In this document: piece after piece, positions 36,651 to 49,800 of the stretch | How positions within the stretch are numbered: position 1 is the stretch's first letter | How the letters are laid out: every line of letters begins with the position of its first letter | Program-made: the position numbers and the translations under genes | Notes under the pieces: generated by a model | The model's input: only the letters and a program-made list of their open reading frames with translations | Database searches by the model: none | What the model was told of the DNA's origin: nothing | From: Edaphochlamys debaryana | Lineage: Eukaryota > Chlorophyta > Chlorophyceae > Chlamydomonadales | Length of the DNA: 64,000 nt | Assembly: GCA_016858145.1 (NCBI GenBank) | Contig: JAEHOE010000128.1 | Location: forward strand, 301,781 to 365,780 | Direction: 5' to 3'

Positions 36651-37707
36651 TTGTGCTCGCCGCCGCCCCGGGCTCCTCGCTCAGCCTGCGCGCGAGCCAA
36701 ATCGCACGCTTCAGGCTAGCGATGAGCGATGTATCGCTCCTGCCTCCACGATCAGCTCCGCAAGCAAGAGGAAGCAGGCTCCGCTGCGCGTGCACCGACG
36801 ACCGAGCTCGTCGTCGCCCTGTCGGATCTAGCAGCCTCCCGGCCTAAGCAATTGCCAACCTTTACAATTGAGGGTTGCAGCTGCTGAGTTGTGCCGCGAG
36901 CGGCAGTCGGCAAGGGTCTCGCCGCTCGGAACTAGCCGCGTGCGCGTGGTGCCTAGAAGGCCAAGACTATACACGAGCCGACCAAGCAGGCGTCAGGGGC
37001 TCTCTACCTCGCTTGGCAGGTCTCTTCGGCACGATGAAGGTTCATGCCGCAAAACGTTCTGCTCGCGTCTACAGCTCCCGTAGCCTAGCGCCAGAGTTAG
37101 AAAACTGAACACCTCGACTACCGCACTCAATAGTTGCCTTCCTGCAAATACTAAGGCACACACACAAATTTGCCATTGCTCCCACCACGTTCTGAGGGCC
37201 TCACCAGGTGCATCGAACCAATTCTCACGGACCCGAGAAGGCATCGAGGGCTGTCTCGTGGCTTTGCCGTGACGGGGCCCTTCGATGGATGGTGCATGTT
37301 GACGCCGCAGGAAGCAAGCCCGCTGTAATCCTGGGCAAGGGACTGGAGTTGCCGACCTCTGGCGGACGCCGAGAGGCGTGATGTACGCCGGACCGTTCCG
37401 CCTTCCGCGCCATCCCTGACCCGCACGAGGAGGCGGCAACCGGGGCCTGCCGCCCCCTGCACGGGCTCCTACTCCATGGCCGCTTCACCTGGGCAGCCGT
37501 CACCTGCATGGACAGTACCGACAGCCGCAAACCTTCCGGCTATCAGCAGCGAGCGCCTGCTGGGAGGAGAGCGCAGCGGTTTCTCTGCCTTTACGGGAGG
37601 GCCCCGCAAAGAAATCAGTTATGCATCCACGACAGCCTCCAGGGTAAGCCCCGTGGGTGATGACGGGCCGTTAAGGTGCTAGCGTATGTGAGCTGCGGCG
37701 GTTACTC
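36651..37707. other. Divergent intergenic region (probable bidirectional promoter)
   Basis: About 1.06 kb between the start codons of the minus-strand fusion gene and the plus-strand giant gene. No repeat or clear motif seen. Confidence 0.45.
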
Positions 37708-40700
37708 ATGGGAGCACTACTGCGCAAGTTGGAGGATCCCATAGTTCGGGGCCGCTCGTGCACGCTGGCAGCCCCTCCCCTTGCAACTTCGCAACTTCAG
37801 CCATTTGTCCTGCCAGTGCCAGTGGGATGGCAAGAGGCCACCTCACAGGCGATGCCCATATTTTGGCCGCAGGTGTCTATTGCGCCCATCCCCCTTGATG
37901 CGCTGGAGGTGATCCTCGACGACTTTGCACTGCAGCGCCGCGGGGCTCACTCGAGCGCACCCAACAGCGCCCGGGGCGGACACCCGTCGGGACCTCAGCG
38001 CGTGGGCAGCTCGGCAGGGCTTGCGGCCGTCGGGGGAGCGCTGCCCGGCAGCCCCCCCGTCCGCAGGGGCACTGGCAACCTGGGCTCCGCGGGCCCCGGG
38101 GGCCGCAGCAGCCAGGGCCGGGCCTGGGCGTTGCCCTCCGCGGGCGAGCGTCAGCGCGGGGCCCGGCAGCACACGGGCGAGCTCCCGGGCGTGTCCCGCA
38201 ACGCGCGCTCCGCCTTCGTGCGGACGACCTCTTTCGGGCTGCGCGCCAGCACTCCGCCCGGCCTGGGTGCCCTGGACGGGGGCACGGGCCGCGACTCGCT
38301 CTTCTGCACGCTGCCGGGGCTGCCGCCGGGGTCGCCCATGACTCTGAGCTCGAGGGCGCAGGCGGTGCTGCAGGTGGGGCCAGGTGTAGGCAGGGCGCCG
38401 GTAGGGCCGGAGGCAGGGCCATCTGAATCGCGGCGCCGATGACGAGTTTGCTGCGCCCAGCGCGCCCTCCGCCCTTACCCGCACACATGGCGCAACGCCA
38501 AACCCACCCTTCATTACCCCTCCCCAGGAGCCCGAGTCGGCCGTGCACCTGAAGCGCGTGATCCCGCTGGACCCGTGGCAGCTGGAGAACCACCTGGTCA
38601 TCACGGCGCCCAACGGCACCCCCGTGAACGACCTGGAGGACGTGAGCGGGCCACGGGCGGGGCGGAGGCGGGAACGGAACAGGGGCATCTCCCGGTCAGC
38701 TTTCTGCCACTGGGCTGGTTACCATAACCTGCCTTTCGCCCTCGCCGCCCGCCCCGCCCTCGCCCCCGCAGATCTGCTACGAGAACGCCGCCTCCGTGGA
38801 CGGGCTGCCCATGGGCCGGGACGTGGTGGTGGTGCTGACCACCTCCGCCGACGGAGTGCCCGTGCCGCGCGTCATCCCGCTGGACCAGCCGGGCGCCAAC
38901 AGCCTGCGCCGCACCGGCATGACGGCCTTCCTGGCGGCGCAGCAGGCGGCGGCGGACGCACTGCGATCGCCGGGGAGCACGGGACAGCTGCAGATGGGAG
39001 GTGGAGGGCCGGGCTCGCCGCGCGTCTCTGCGTCGGGCGGGCCCATGCCGCCCCCCTGGGAGGGCTCTGACGGCAACCTGTCTCTCGGCGAGGACCTGCC
39101 GCGCAGCCACAGCCCCATCATGGGCCGTCCGCTGACGACTGCTGCGGGGGCGCCGGGCCCACGCACGTCGGACAGCGGGCGGGTGGGGTCGGGGTCGGGG
39201 TCGGGGTCTGGGCGACCGCAGACCACGCAGCAGCCCTTCCCCTCGCAGCGGCCCGGCGGTGCGCCCTCCTCGCACCAGCACCACCACCTCACCTCCACCT
39301 ACTCGGCACTGCCCGCGCTGGGGGAGGGCGCCGGCGGGGGTGGGGGCCCGCCGTGGAAGCCCCCCACAGCGCGGCAGCCCTCCGGCTCCCTAGCACCGGG
39401 CGGCGAGGGGCCCTCGTCCCTGCCCCAGCTGTCTCGCCACAGCGGCACTGGCAGGCACCCCGTAATGGCCTCACCAGATGGGGCCTTCGGGATGGGCCTG
39501 GGGCGGGAGGACATGGTGGGCCCGGATGCCAGCGGTCAGGGCCGCGGGGACAGCGGCGACGAGGGCAGAGTGTCGCCCGCGTCCCCCTCGCTGCCGCAGC
39601 AGCCGATGTCGCCCGAGGGCACGGGCAGGCGCGTGCGCGTGTCGGCGGGCTACATCCCTGAGGACGACAGGTGCGGGCAAGGCCTCTTTGGGGGCATTGG
39701 CGGCTGCCTTAGTGTGTCTGGCCCAAGCCGGCTCTCCTCTTTCCCCACCTCTTGAGCTCTTACCCGCCCCCTTCCGCCTTCCGCCCGCTCCCCCTCCCCC
39801 CCAGGCCCAGCCCCACCCGCTCCCGGCTGCTGGGGCGCATCACCACGCTCATGGCGGAGCGGCACGCGGCGGCCAAGGGCGGCAGCGCGGGCGGCAACCG
39901 CCTGGTGCTGAGCAGCCTCACGGGCATGGACCTGGTGCGGGCGGCCATCAAGCAGGCGAGCGCGGGAGGGTGGGAGGAGGGTGGAGGGGGCGCCTGGAGG
40001 GCCGGGGACGCATGCTTGCGGTGAGCTCAGCCCCGCGTGGCTTGGAACGAGGCTAGCTGGCTCACGCATTGCATGTCACAGAGTTCCATCGGCGTACGCC
40101 CTGACCAGATCCCCGCCTCGGCCCCGTGTGTGCAGGTGGAGTTCAGCGAGCGCACGCTGGCGGACCCCTGGGGCCGCTCCGCGCAGGCGGGCGACAGCCG
40201 GCCCACGTCCGCCGCCGCTGCCGGCTCTGGCCTGGATGGGCGGGAGAGCCCCGAGGCGCGGGAGGCGCGGGAGGCTGCAGAGCGGCGGCAGGCTAAGCTG
40301 CTCAAGTCCCTGACCATGCGTGGGTGCAGGGGGGGCGAGGGAGAGCAGTGAAGGGCGCAGGACGAGAGGGCACCGGTGGGCCCATGCTGCTTGGCCGCAA
40401 AGCATTCTGGCATGTGGGGAGCTGGCTCTTCCCGAACGCCTTGTTCGCCCTCTGACCAACCCCTTCTGCCCGCTCCACCCCGTCTCCCCGCAGTACTGAC
40501 CACGGGCCGCAACTTCCACCTCCCCCACGTGGCCAACGCCCCGCCGCCCCCGCCCGCCCCCGGATCCGCGGCCATGCAGCGGGCGCGGCCGCCGCCCCTG
40601 CTCCCCCCTCCCGAGGAGGGGGACGAAGAGGAGGAGGGGGACGAGGGCGTGCCGCAGACCGCCACCACCGCAAAGACCCCCTCCGCCTACCAGCCGCCCT

Positions 40701-43700
40701 GGGCCAGGTCGCAGCCCGCCTCACCCACACGCCAGCCCGCCTCGCCCTCGCGCGTCCCCAACCGCTCGCCCCGGCCCTCGGACCAGCCCCTGCCAGTCAA
40801 GGACCCGCCCTCGCCGGCCCCCGCCGCCTCCACCGCCCCCTCCACGGCCAAGGCCAAGAAGCGCGTGCGCTGCCCCGCGGACCTGGCCACCGTGATGCGC
40901 TACCACGGGGGCAGCGCGGGCGAGCAGGGGCAGTGGCAGGGCGAGGGGCAGAGCGAGGGCGACGGCCTGAGCGAGGCGGGGCCGCAGGGGGGCGTGTGGG
41001 AGCGGCTGGAGAGCGTCGCCGCTGCGGCCGCGGACGGGGGCCTGGACCCGCGCGAGCTGCTGAGCCTGGCGGAGCAGCTGGACCTGGCCAACGAGGAGTT
41101 CAGGCTGGTGGCGGTGAGAGGGGAGGGGGAGGGCACAAGGGGAGGCATGGGGACGGGGAGGATGGGGGAGGCAGGCTCTGCCGAGTGCCCTCGTCTAGCA
41201 ACACAAGTTGGGCCGTGCTGCCCGTGCGTGTCTGCATCGCATTCTGTATCCTTCTCTCACCTCACCACCTCCGCCCCTGTGTCGCAGAACGCCCGCGCCC
41301 GCGCCAAGCGCATGGAGGCCTTCATGGGGGCGGGGCCGGCGCCCTGGGGGCAGCCCTCCGCCTCCACAGCCCCCACTGCCTCGGGGGAGTCGGCGCAGGC
41401 GCAGGCGCCGGTGCAGGCGGCCAAGGGCACGGCCTCAGGCGGAGAGTCAAGCGCAGCCTCGGGCGCGGAGCCCAGCGCAACCTCGGGCGGAGAGCCCGGC
41501 GCAGCCTCGGGCGGGGAAACGGGCTCAGGGCCAGCAGCTGGTGCCGGTGTCAGTGCCGAGGCTGGTGCCAGCGCCGATGCCAGTGCCAGTGCCGGCGGGG
41601 AGGAGCGCAAGCGCTCTCCGCCCGCCCAGCGGCCCCCCGCCCCGCCCGAGTCCCTGGCCTCCCCCGGCAGTATGCTGCTGAGCGAGGGCCCCTCTGCGCT
41701 GCTGCTGGCCAAGCGGCGGGAGGGGGCCATGGCGCCGCAGGTGTCGCAGGTGGGACCACCTGGGGAACCACATGCAATGCTCCAGCACGCCTCACCGCCG
41801 CCTCCAACCCCTCCCCCTCCTCGCCTCCCCCCCCAGGTCATCTCCTCCCTGGAGGCCCCCCTGGACCGGCCCATGGAGGTTGACCTGGAGGCGCTGCTGG
41901 GGGCCATGGGGGAGGCGCTGGTGGCCAGCAGCGGCCAGGCGGAGGTGCACTCCATGCGCCTGGACGACACCTTCAGGCAACGGACAGAGAGGTGGGAGCG
42001 GGAGGGACAGGGAGGAGGGCAGTGTGGCATGGACGGAGCGCGGCCCTTTCTCGACCTCCTCCACGGTGTCCGACCCCATGCATTTGTCTGCGCTGTGCGC
42101 CACCCACCTTGTGTTGCACGCACCGGCCCTCCCTCACCCCCACCCCTCTTTCCCTCAGGTACCTGGAGCAGCTGCAGCGCGCCAACCCCGCGGCCTTCGA
42201 GGAGAACTCGGCGGCCCAGGCGGAGGCCGACTACCGCTCCAGCGTGGAGCGCGCCAAGCTGCGGCTGCGGCAGCTGCACGGGGAGGTGGCGGGGGAACCG
42301 CTCACTAGCGCCGGCAAGCCCCGCAACCAGTACGACAAGGCCATGGCCATGCTGCAGTCGCAGCGGCCCTTCTTCCTGCCGCCCGTGGTGCCCCGAGAGA
42401 CCGTGGAGCGCGCCCCCGTGCCGCCCATGCTGGGCGGGAGGGCGCCTGCGCGGCCGCCCTGGGACGTGCACGCCTCCATCTTCCGGGAGCGGAAGCGGGG
42501 GGACGCGCGGTGAGGGAGGAAGGGGCGACTGAGTGGCGGAAAGGGGGCAAACGGGCCCAAACTGCCGGCTACCCCGATTGAAAGCCCCTTTGCGCCTGTC
42601 CCCTTCCCCCCGATACCTCTCACTACGAACCCCTCTTCCGTTTCTTCCCTCCCCTCGCCCCCCGCCCCCCTTCAGTGACGTGGTGGACAACGAGGCTGTC
42701 CTGTCCGCTCAGTGCAACCTGGACTGGTCCCGCATCGCCACCAAGATGCTCTTCATCAAACTGGTGGCCAGGGAGGACCAGGGGGTGAGGCGCGGGGCGG
42801 GGGCGGGGGCGGGGCTCAGAGGACGGGCTGCAGACATCTTCCCATCCCATCCCCTCCCAGGTCCGGCAGCTGGCCGGCAAGGGCGGCCGCACGGCCCTGG
42901 AGGCGGAGATGGCCTCCATACGCGCCGAGCTGCTCAGCGCCTTCCCGCTGGTGCGGGCGGCCTTCACCTACTTCTCCATAGCCACGCCCGCAGAGGTGTA
43001 CGCAGCAGCCGCGGAGGCGGCGGCAGCGGCGGCGGCAGAGGCCCCCGCCGCCGGCACCAGCCCCGAGGCGGCGGCCGCAGAGGTGGCGGCCATGGCGGCC
43101 AGCGCAGCAGCGCTGGGAGCGAGGCCGGTGCCCGAGCGCTTCGGGTCGCCCGGGGACCGCCGCGACTCCCCGCCCCGCCAGCACCACTCCCACGGCCGCC
43201 CGGAGCCCTCGCGCGGGCAGACGCCCGACGGCAGCGTCCCGGCGCCGCCCGTGCCCGAGTCCGTGGCCGCCGCCGCAGCAGCTGCTTCTGAGGCCCGCGT
43301 GTACAGCGGCGGCAGCGGCATTCTGGAATTGGACGAACAAAGGTGGCTGGCGTTCTGTGCGGCCGTGGGGCTGGCGGGGCGCAGCGTGGGCGTGCGCATG
43401 GCGGACCTGCGGCTGCTGTTCTGGACGGTCAACCGCGAGGAGGAGAAGAACATGACGCTCGAGAGCATTGAAAACAATGACTTCGCCTTTGTCAGGTACG
43501 GCGCGCGGGTGTTTGCGTGCGGGCGGCTTGGGTGGAGCGGGCATGTGGGACGTACCGACACAAGGGCGGGTTTCAGTTCGGCCGCGTGTCCCTACGTCTG
43601 GTTTCGCGGATTTGTCATCATTATGCATCGTACCATATGGCAGCTCATGTTGAGGGCGGACTCAACAACCTCGGCCGACATGTGTGGCTCGGCGCGCTCC

Positions 43701-45415
43701 GCGAAAGTCGCCAGCACTCTCTCGGAAAGCGCTATACCGCTGACGCTAACTGTCCCACATGAAGGCTTGCTCGCGATTTGCACCCCAAGCCAAAGTACCC
43801 GAAGTCGGTCCAGACATGCCACGCGCGACCCCCATCCCCGAGCCCCCTTTTACTCCCCCTCATCGCCGCCCCCACTTCCCCGCTGCCCAGGTTTGAGTTC
43901 ATGGAGGCGCTCATCCGCGTGGCCTTCTCTCGCTACGTATCCAGCGGCCTGGTGGCGGAGGGCGCCGAGGCCACCCGCCGCCTGCTGGCGCACCTGCAGG
44001 CCGCGCTGCCGCCCCTGGCCCAGGTGGAGCCCAACGCCTTCCGGCGCGGGCGGCTGTACACCGCCGAGATGGAGGTGGCGGTGGTGCACAACCTGGAGCT
44101 GCTCACGGCATGCTACAAGCTGTACAAGGTGGGGGGGAGGGAAGGGGAGGGAGGGGGCAGATGAGGAGCCTGCGGTAACGGAGTGCCGGCCCACATCGGG
44201 GCTGGGCTGTTGGGGCCGACCCACATGGGGAGTCTGGACGGGATGACCCGGCTCACTCCTGACGCGCCTTGCCCACGCCCCAGGCCCGGGACCGCGCCAA
44301 GTACCTGGCCATTGACCACTGGTGGGTGCAGGGGCGGAGGGGCGGGTCTGGGTGGAAGGGGATGTCCGTTGCTTGCATGCGTCCTCACCGCTCTGTGCCC
44401 CCGGAATACCCAACTAACAGGATGTCATTCATGGAGACCAATAACCTGCTCGCACCGCACATGGGTGAGATAAAGGGGAGTGACAAGCCGTATGCAGCAG
44501 CGGGGGATGGAAACACAAGCACCAGTCTTCGGGGCAGGATGCAGCTCCCGCGACCGGCTCTGCGCTCACTCTCTCCGTCTTCCCTACTTCTGCGCCTCCG
44601 CCCAGGCGTGAGCCCCACGGACGCGCGGCTGATTTTTGCGTGGAGCCAGATGGTGGTGGTGGACGAGCTCAAGCTCCGGCGCAAGGCGGTCAGCCTGCAG
44701 GTGCGCGGGCGGAGAGGTTAGGGGAAGGGGGATAAGGGGCACCCCCATGGGCCTCGAACACAGCCCCTCCGCAGCTGCCCTCTCTACCGCCCCTCTCCCT
44801 CAAACCCCCTCCCCGCCCCCCGACCCCCTCCGCCCCCCAGCTGTGGGACTTCATCGAGGCCGTGGCCCGCCTGGCCGACCGCGTGGCGCTGCCCGCCGCC
44901 GAGGACATGGACCGCTGGATGCTGTACAACCTCAACATCGGCAAGAACACGCCCCTGCCGCCCGGGGCCACACGCGTGTGGGCCTACTGCAACGCGCTGG
45001 CCACGGGTGCGTGGAGGGGGAGGGGAGGCGGATGAGGGAAAGGGGGATGAAGCAGCCGTTGAGGCGTGCTTGAAGGTGGTAAAACCTATCGCGGGCTGCC
45101 ACCACACTGCCAAGAGTCTTGTGCGCCTGTCCAACCCCCCCGCCCAGATTTCCTTTCGTCAGTGACCCCCCTGCCCTTCCCTTCCCTTCCGTTTCCTCCC
45201 CTGCAGGCCGCAGCGGCCCCGGCCTGGAGCGCCGCCCGTCCGGGTCGTCGCTGCTGTCCGCCCCCAGCCGCCCCCTGGCGCCCAAGTTCCGGGCGCTCGT
45301 GGACTACCTGGCGGGAGCGCTAGCGGATGCGTGGGGGGGCGCCAACACTCACGAGACGGCGCAGAACATGCTGAGGGCGGCAAACATGCTCAGCGGGGGG
45401 GTGGAGCTGGCGTGA
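37708..45415 (+). CDS. Large protein of unknown function, 17 exons, 1711 residues
   Basis: Exons 37708-38373, 38528-38641, 38772-39670, 39805-39955, 40136-40319, 40494-41113, 41288-41749, 41837-41991, 42159-42509, 42676-42784, 42861-43495, 43891-44128, 44284-44321, 44421-44464, 44606-44700, 44841-45006 and 45207-45415 join in one frame. Residues 1-1040 are mostly disordered (Gly, Ser, Pro, Ala, with acidic EEGDEEEEGDEG). Residues about 1048-1650 look folded and helical: LDDTFRQRTERYLEQLQ, NLDWSRIATKMLFIKL and LAFCAAVGLAGRSVGVR. Two related motifs, RFEFMEALIRVAFSRY (about 1450) and LWDFIEAVARLADRV (about 1588), have the F-x-EA-hydrophobic-x-R pattern seen in some EF-hand-like or flagella-associated protist proteins, but I cannot name the family. 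The 39955 donor appears to be GC (CAG/GCGAGC). The start is uncertain: an acceptor-like site at 37871 suggests the true first exon could lie upstream. Confidence 0.75.
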
Positions 45416-46116
45416 TGAGGGGTCCTGAGGGGGAATCTTGTGGACATCAGCGGCACGCAGCTGCAGGCTAGGTTTCTGCCGCGCGTGCCAAGGCCCGCTG
45501 GTCTGCATCTAGTTAACGGTTGGGTGTTTAACGGGGTGCAGTCATGCCCGGCATCTGCCTGTCAACGGGCCGGTGATGTCGTGGTGCGACGAGAGGATTG
45601 CATGACACAGACGGTTGCACGAGTGCAAGCATCGTGACTGGACCCCAGGAGGCGTGGCAAGGCATCCTGCATCTACCGCAGGAGGCGCATGATTGTCGGG
45701 GGAAGGGGCGCGACCGAGGGGACATGTCGTCCCGGCCCTCGCTGGTCACTGACTCTGCGCTGTAAAGCCCTGGTGGCGGCCCTGGTGCACACTGTACTGC
45801 CGTAAGGTGGAAGGGGACCAATTGATACCGGTAGCAAGCACCGTGAACTAAGCACAGCGAGGACACGCGCAGCCAGTGCTGCCATCTTCCTGGGGCTTGG
45901 CTCTTGGCTGTGACCAAAAGTACCCCCTCCAGGGCTCGTGACTTTCGGTACATGTGCACATGATTTGGCTCTCGTTGGCTTTCGGTTTCGGTACAAGGGT
46001 TGGGAGGCCGTCTTGCAGCTGGCACAGTCGTGCCCTGCGCTAGGGCCCCTCATCAGAAAGTCTTCCCCGCTACAGGAACCTTGATCCCTGTCCTTGCAGA
46101 GCTCAGGGCGCTCAGA
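45416..46116. other. Intergenic region at the edge of the mobile-element zone
   Basis: 700 bases with no gene seen. At 46051-46070 it contains a phrase (TCAGAAAGTCTTCCCCGC) that reappears in slightly altered form right of the retroelement at about 53136-53154 and 53248-53264. Confidence 0.5.
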
Positions 46117-46121
46117 CGAGG
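46117..46121. repeat. Target site duplication CGAGG, left
   Basis: CGAGG immediately precedes the left LTR and the same five bases follow the right end of the composite element at 53106-53110. Five bases is the usual length for Ty3/Gypsy integration. Confidence 0.75.
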
Positions 46122-46375
46122 TGTAAGGGAACGACTACCAAACATAAGACACCGTCCAAGTGAGCCAGATGGCGCTTACAAACGCCGGGAAGGCAGGGGC
46201 CTTAAGACCACTGGGCGGTTGGAGATTGGAGGACCTGTGCCCTCTAGTGGGCCTGTCCGACAGGCTTCCGTAGATACATAGTGGTACTCGTAGAGTGACG
46301 TTTGGCCTTTGGCCTTTGACCTTTAGCCTTCCGTCTTCCGCCTGTGGCTGACGCGCCGTAGCGCTGTCTGTTACA
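46122..46375 (-). repeat. 3' LTR of the chromovirus (left)
   Basis: 254 bases, TGTAAGGG to TGTTACA in plus orientation, i.e. TGTAACAG to CCCTTACA in the element's own sense, with the TG/CA ends of LTRs. The first 213 bases match 52546-52758 with one difference. Confidence 0.9.
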
Positions 46376-46388
46376 CTCCTCCCCACCT
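46376..46388 (-). promoter_or_regulatory. Polypurine tract of the chromovirus
   Basis: On the minus strand AGGTGGGGAGGAG lies directly before the TGTAAC start of the 3' LTR, the position where plus-strand DNA synthesis is primed. The identical tract precedes the right LTR of the TRIM. Confidence 0.8.
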
Positions 46389-46390
46389 AT

Positions 46391-46762
46391 TTAGTGAGAG
46401 TCCCCGCGAGCCCGTTTGTCCCGCGTAGAACGCCTCAGGCTGGGTTGGGGGGGTGGTAAGGCCCGTGCAGGGGTGTCCCTGTAGGCTCGGACCCTCTTGG
46501 CTTCCCTTGGGGTCTCAGCCGGCTGCTGTGGTGGACGCTTGCCTAGTTTGGCAGGGTCCTGTTGATTGGCAGCGGCTGGCCGTTTGGTGTAGTCCCGGGT
46601 TTCTTGTGAAGCCCAATACTCGTCAATGGCCGCATCTGTGATGTTGTCTGCTGGCTCCCAAGTATTGTGCTCTGGGCCGTAGCCTTCCCAGGACACCCAG
46701 TACTCTTTCCGAGTATTCTTCCCAGCTTTCACGTCTCTGTGGCCCAGAATACGGTCCACTGC
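46391..46762 (-). pseudogene. Chromodomain end of pol, detached from the integrase
   Basis: An open frame ending at the TAA 46391-46393 encodes a chromodomain (DRILGHRD, YWVSWEGYGPEHNTWEP), with the aromatic residues that bind methylated histone tails, followed by a Lys/Arg-rich tail. In chromoviruses this domain directs integration to heterochromatin. Here it is out of frame with pol and separated from it by a palindrome; the connecting GPY/F part of the integrase is absent. No start codon of its own is convincing. Confidence 0.85.
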
Positions 46763-46829
46763 CCAGTAGGCGCCGTCACTGAGAACGGCAACGGGGCCTG
46801 GTGGTGTTCTCAGTGACGGCGCCTACTGG
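46763..46829. repeat. 24-bp perfect palindrome at the integrase break
   Basis: Arms 46763-46786 and 46806-46829 are exact reverse complements, separated by 19 bases. The pol stop codon lies within the right arm and the chromodomain frame begins in the left arm. Confidence 0.95.
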
Positions 46830-49800
46830 TCACCATTTCCTGCTGGTCACGGCAGTGTGCACCGGCCGCTGGTACTCTGCTTTTGTCCAAGCCAATCCAT
46901 GTTGGTAGGCGTGGTGTGAAGCGGTAGTTCAGTTGGAATGGTGTGAGCCCAGTTGAGGCGTTGCAAGAGTTGTTGATGGCAAACTCTGCCATAATCAGCT
47001 TGTCATCCCAATCATTGTGTGCAGGACTCACATAGTTACGGAGAATCTCCTGTAACGTTCGGTGAACACGCTCAGTCTGTCCGTCCGTTTGCGGATGGAA
47101 GGAGGAAGAGAGCTTGCGCTCAATGCCACATAGGCGGCATACCTCAGCCCAGAACTTGCTAATGAACTGGGATCCTCTGTCAGATACCACCTCTGTGGGG
47201 TACCCATGACTGCACACAACATTGTCAACAAAGAGCTTGGCCAAGCCCTCTGCTGTTACCTCGTCTGTGGTGGGCGCGACCCTAACCATTTTGGACAGTC
47301 TGTCGACGAAGGTAGCAATAGCGGTATGCCCAGCAACAGTGCGGGGCAGGTGCGTGATGAAGTCCATAGATACGCTATCCCATTGTCCTTCTGGGATAGG
47401 TAACGGTTGCAGAAGTCCACCCGGCTTCTGGAGGAGCGGTTTGTTGACCGCGCACTGAGCACATCCAGCCACGTGGCTTCGCACGTTCGCCGTGATGCCT
47501 GGCCACCAGAACTGTCTCCTGATGAGCTCCAGGGTTCGTTCAGTTCCCCGGTGACCAGCGTAGGGGGACGCATGAGACTCATGCATAATTTGGTATCGCA
47601 GGTTGTGGTGATCAGGCACAACCAGGCAACCGTCTTCACGGCGAATGTAAAGTCCATCTGCACGACGCACAATACCGCTGTCTGCCAGTTTCTGCTGGTC
47701 TGAGAAGAAGGGGTCAGCTTGGTAACCATCCTTCAGTTGCTGTGGCAGTTGAGAGGATAACGTAGAGCGTGTTTGCATGGCTAGGCAAAGCATTGCCACG
47801 TGCATGCGACTGAGTGGGTCTGCTACGTTGATGCGACCAGGCCTGTACTCCCACGTGTAATTGAAGCGGGACAGGAACTCAACCCACCGTACTCTGCGGC
47901 GAGAGAGCTTGTCTAAGTTCTGCTGGGTTTCCAGGTAGGTGTTGGGGTTATGATCGGTGACCAAAGTGATCTGAGGTCCCTCCAGATAGCAACGCCATTG
48001 CTTCAAAGCGTTTATGACACCCAAGAGCTCCTGCTCTGTTGTTGTGTAGTTGCGTTCAGCTGGTGTGAATTTTGCACTTGTGTAAGCAACCGGGTGCTGC
48101 TCCTGCATGAGGACTGCCCCAGTGCCAACCAGGGAGGCATCACTGATGACCTCATAGGGTTTGTTTGGATCCGGGAATCTGAGGACAGGTGCAGTTGTCA
48201 ATGCGTACTTGACGCCCTCCATAGCTTCATGTTGCTCTGGGCCCCATTCAAAGGGAACTTTGTCACCTGTTAGCTTAGTGAGGGGGGCTACCAGGGTTGA
48301 GTAGCCCTGTATGAACTTTCGGAAATAATTTGCAAGCCCCAGGAAGCCTCTCAGGCTTGAAATGTCCTTGGGGGTGGGCCAGTTTCTAACTGTAGCCACC
48401 TTGCTGTCATCTACCTTGAGTCCCTCACGGCTAACTACCATGCCCAGGAACTTGAGTTCTGCCCGATTAAACTCACACTTGCTGAGCTTGGCTTGTAGCT
48501 TCTCTGCTTTAAGAGCCTCTAGCACTGCTCGCAGATGTTGCAGGTGCTCTTCTGGTGTTTTGCTGAACACTATGACATCATCAAGGTACACGAGAACATA
48601 CCCCAATTTAATCTGGGGTCTGAACACGGACGCCATGACGGCTTGAAAGGTGCTTGGGGCATTAGCCAAGCCCATGCTGAGCACCAGGAACTCATAATGC
48701 CCATCAGGGGTCCTGAATGCTGTCTTGGGGACGTCTGACTCCTGGATCCTGATCTGGTGGTACCCAGATTGAAGGTCAACTGAGGAGAAAATTGTTGCCC
48801 CTTGCAGTGCATCAAATAGGTCTTCAGGATTGGGGATAGGGAACCTATTCTTCACTGTTTGCTTGTTGACAGCGCGATAATCGATACACATCCTTAATCC
48901 ACCATCCGTTTTGGCGGCGAAGAGCACAGGGGCGCCCCAGGGGGACTGGGAGGGTTGAATGAGTCCCTTCTTCAACAAGTCCTCCACCTGGCGCTTTACT
49001 TCAGCTTGCTCAGCTGGGGATAGCCTGTAGTTCCTTGAAAACACAGGCCTAGCTCCCAGCTCTAAGTCTATGACATGCCCTACTGGCCTCTCAGGTGGGA
49101 GTCCTGAGATTGGCTCAAATACAGCCTTGTATTCCTCCAACAGGGCATTCAGTTGCTCCTGGGGGATCAGGCCTGACTGGGCTTGAGTGGCTTGAGTTGC
49201 TGTGTCTTCTTTGACTTCAGCTGCTAGTAGGCTAGTTGTTTTGGGAAATAAGGGTGGTGGTGGGGGAGGTGGGGGCTGTGTGTCCCCTGAGCTGTGCCCT
49301 TGGGCTACTGCTAGTGTGGTTGAGTTCTGCCCTTGGGCTAGAAGTTGTTCTAAGGTAGGCTTTGCCTCCCTTACTACTACCAAACACCCAGGTGTGTTGC
49401 GGCGAATTGCCCTGCGTGCTGCTGCAGCAGACATGATGTCTGGGCTGCTGGCAGCCAAGAGTGCACAGCAGAGTTTCATTGCCTGGATACCTGCATTAGT
49501 CACCTCCTCCTCCCCACCTGATTCAGGGGTAGGGGTTGCTCCTTCAGCCACCAGCAGGCAGGGCTTGCGTGCTGAACCATTGGGTGTGCTGAGGTAGCAG
49601 GTGCGTGCAGGGATATCTAGCTGAACCCCATTTGCCTCCATCCAGTCCATGCCCAGCACCAGATCAATGCCAGGGAGGAGGGTGGGCATCAGCAACACCT
49701 GAAAACTGCCAAGGTACTTCTGAACCTGAATGGTGATGGTGGCAGCTCCTGCCAAGGGCTGCAGCTTTCCATCAGCAACCTCAACCTGTATGGTGGGTGT

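Noticed and set aside
46122..46375. Solo LTR with an unrelated transposon to its right
   Set aside because: PPT, chromodomain, pol, gag and PBS follow in the correct order to a matching LTR, so it belongs to one element.
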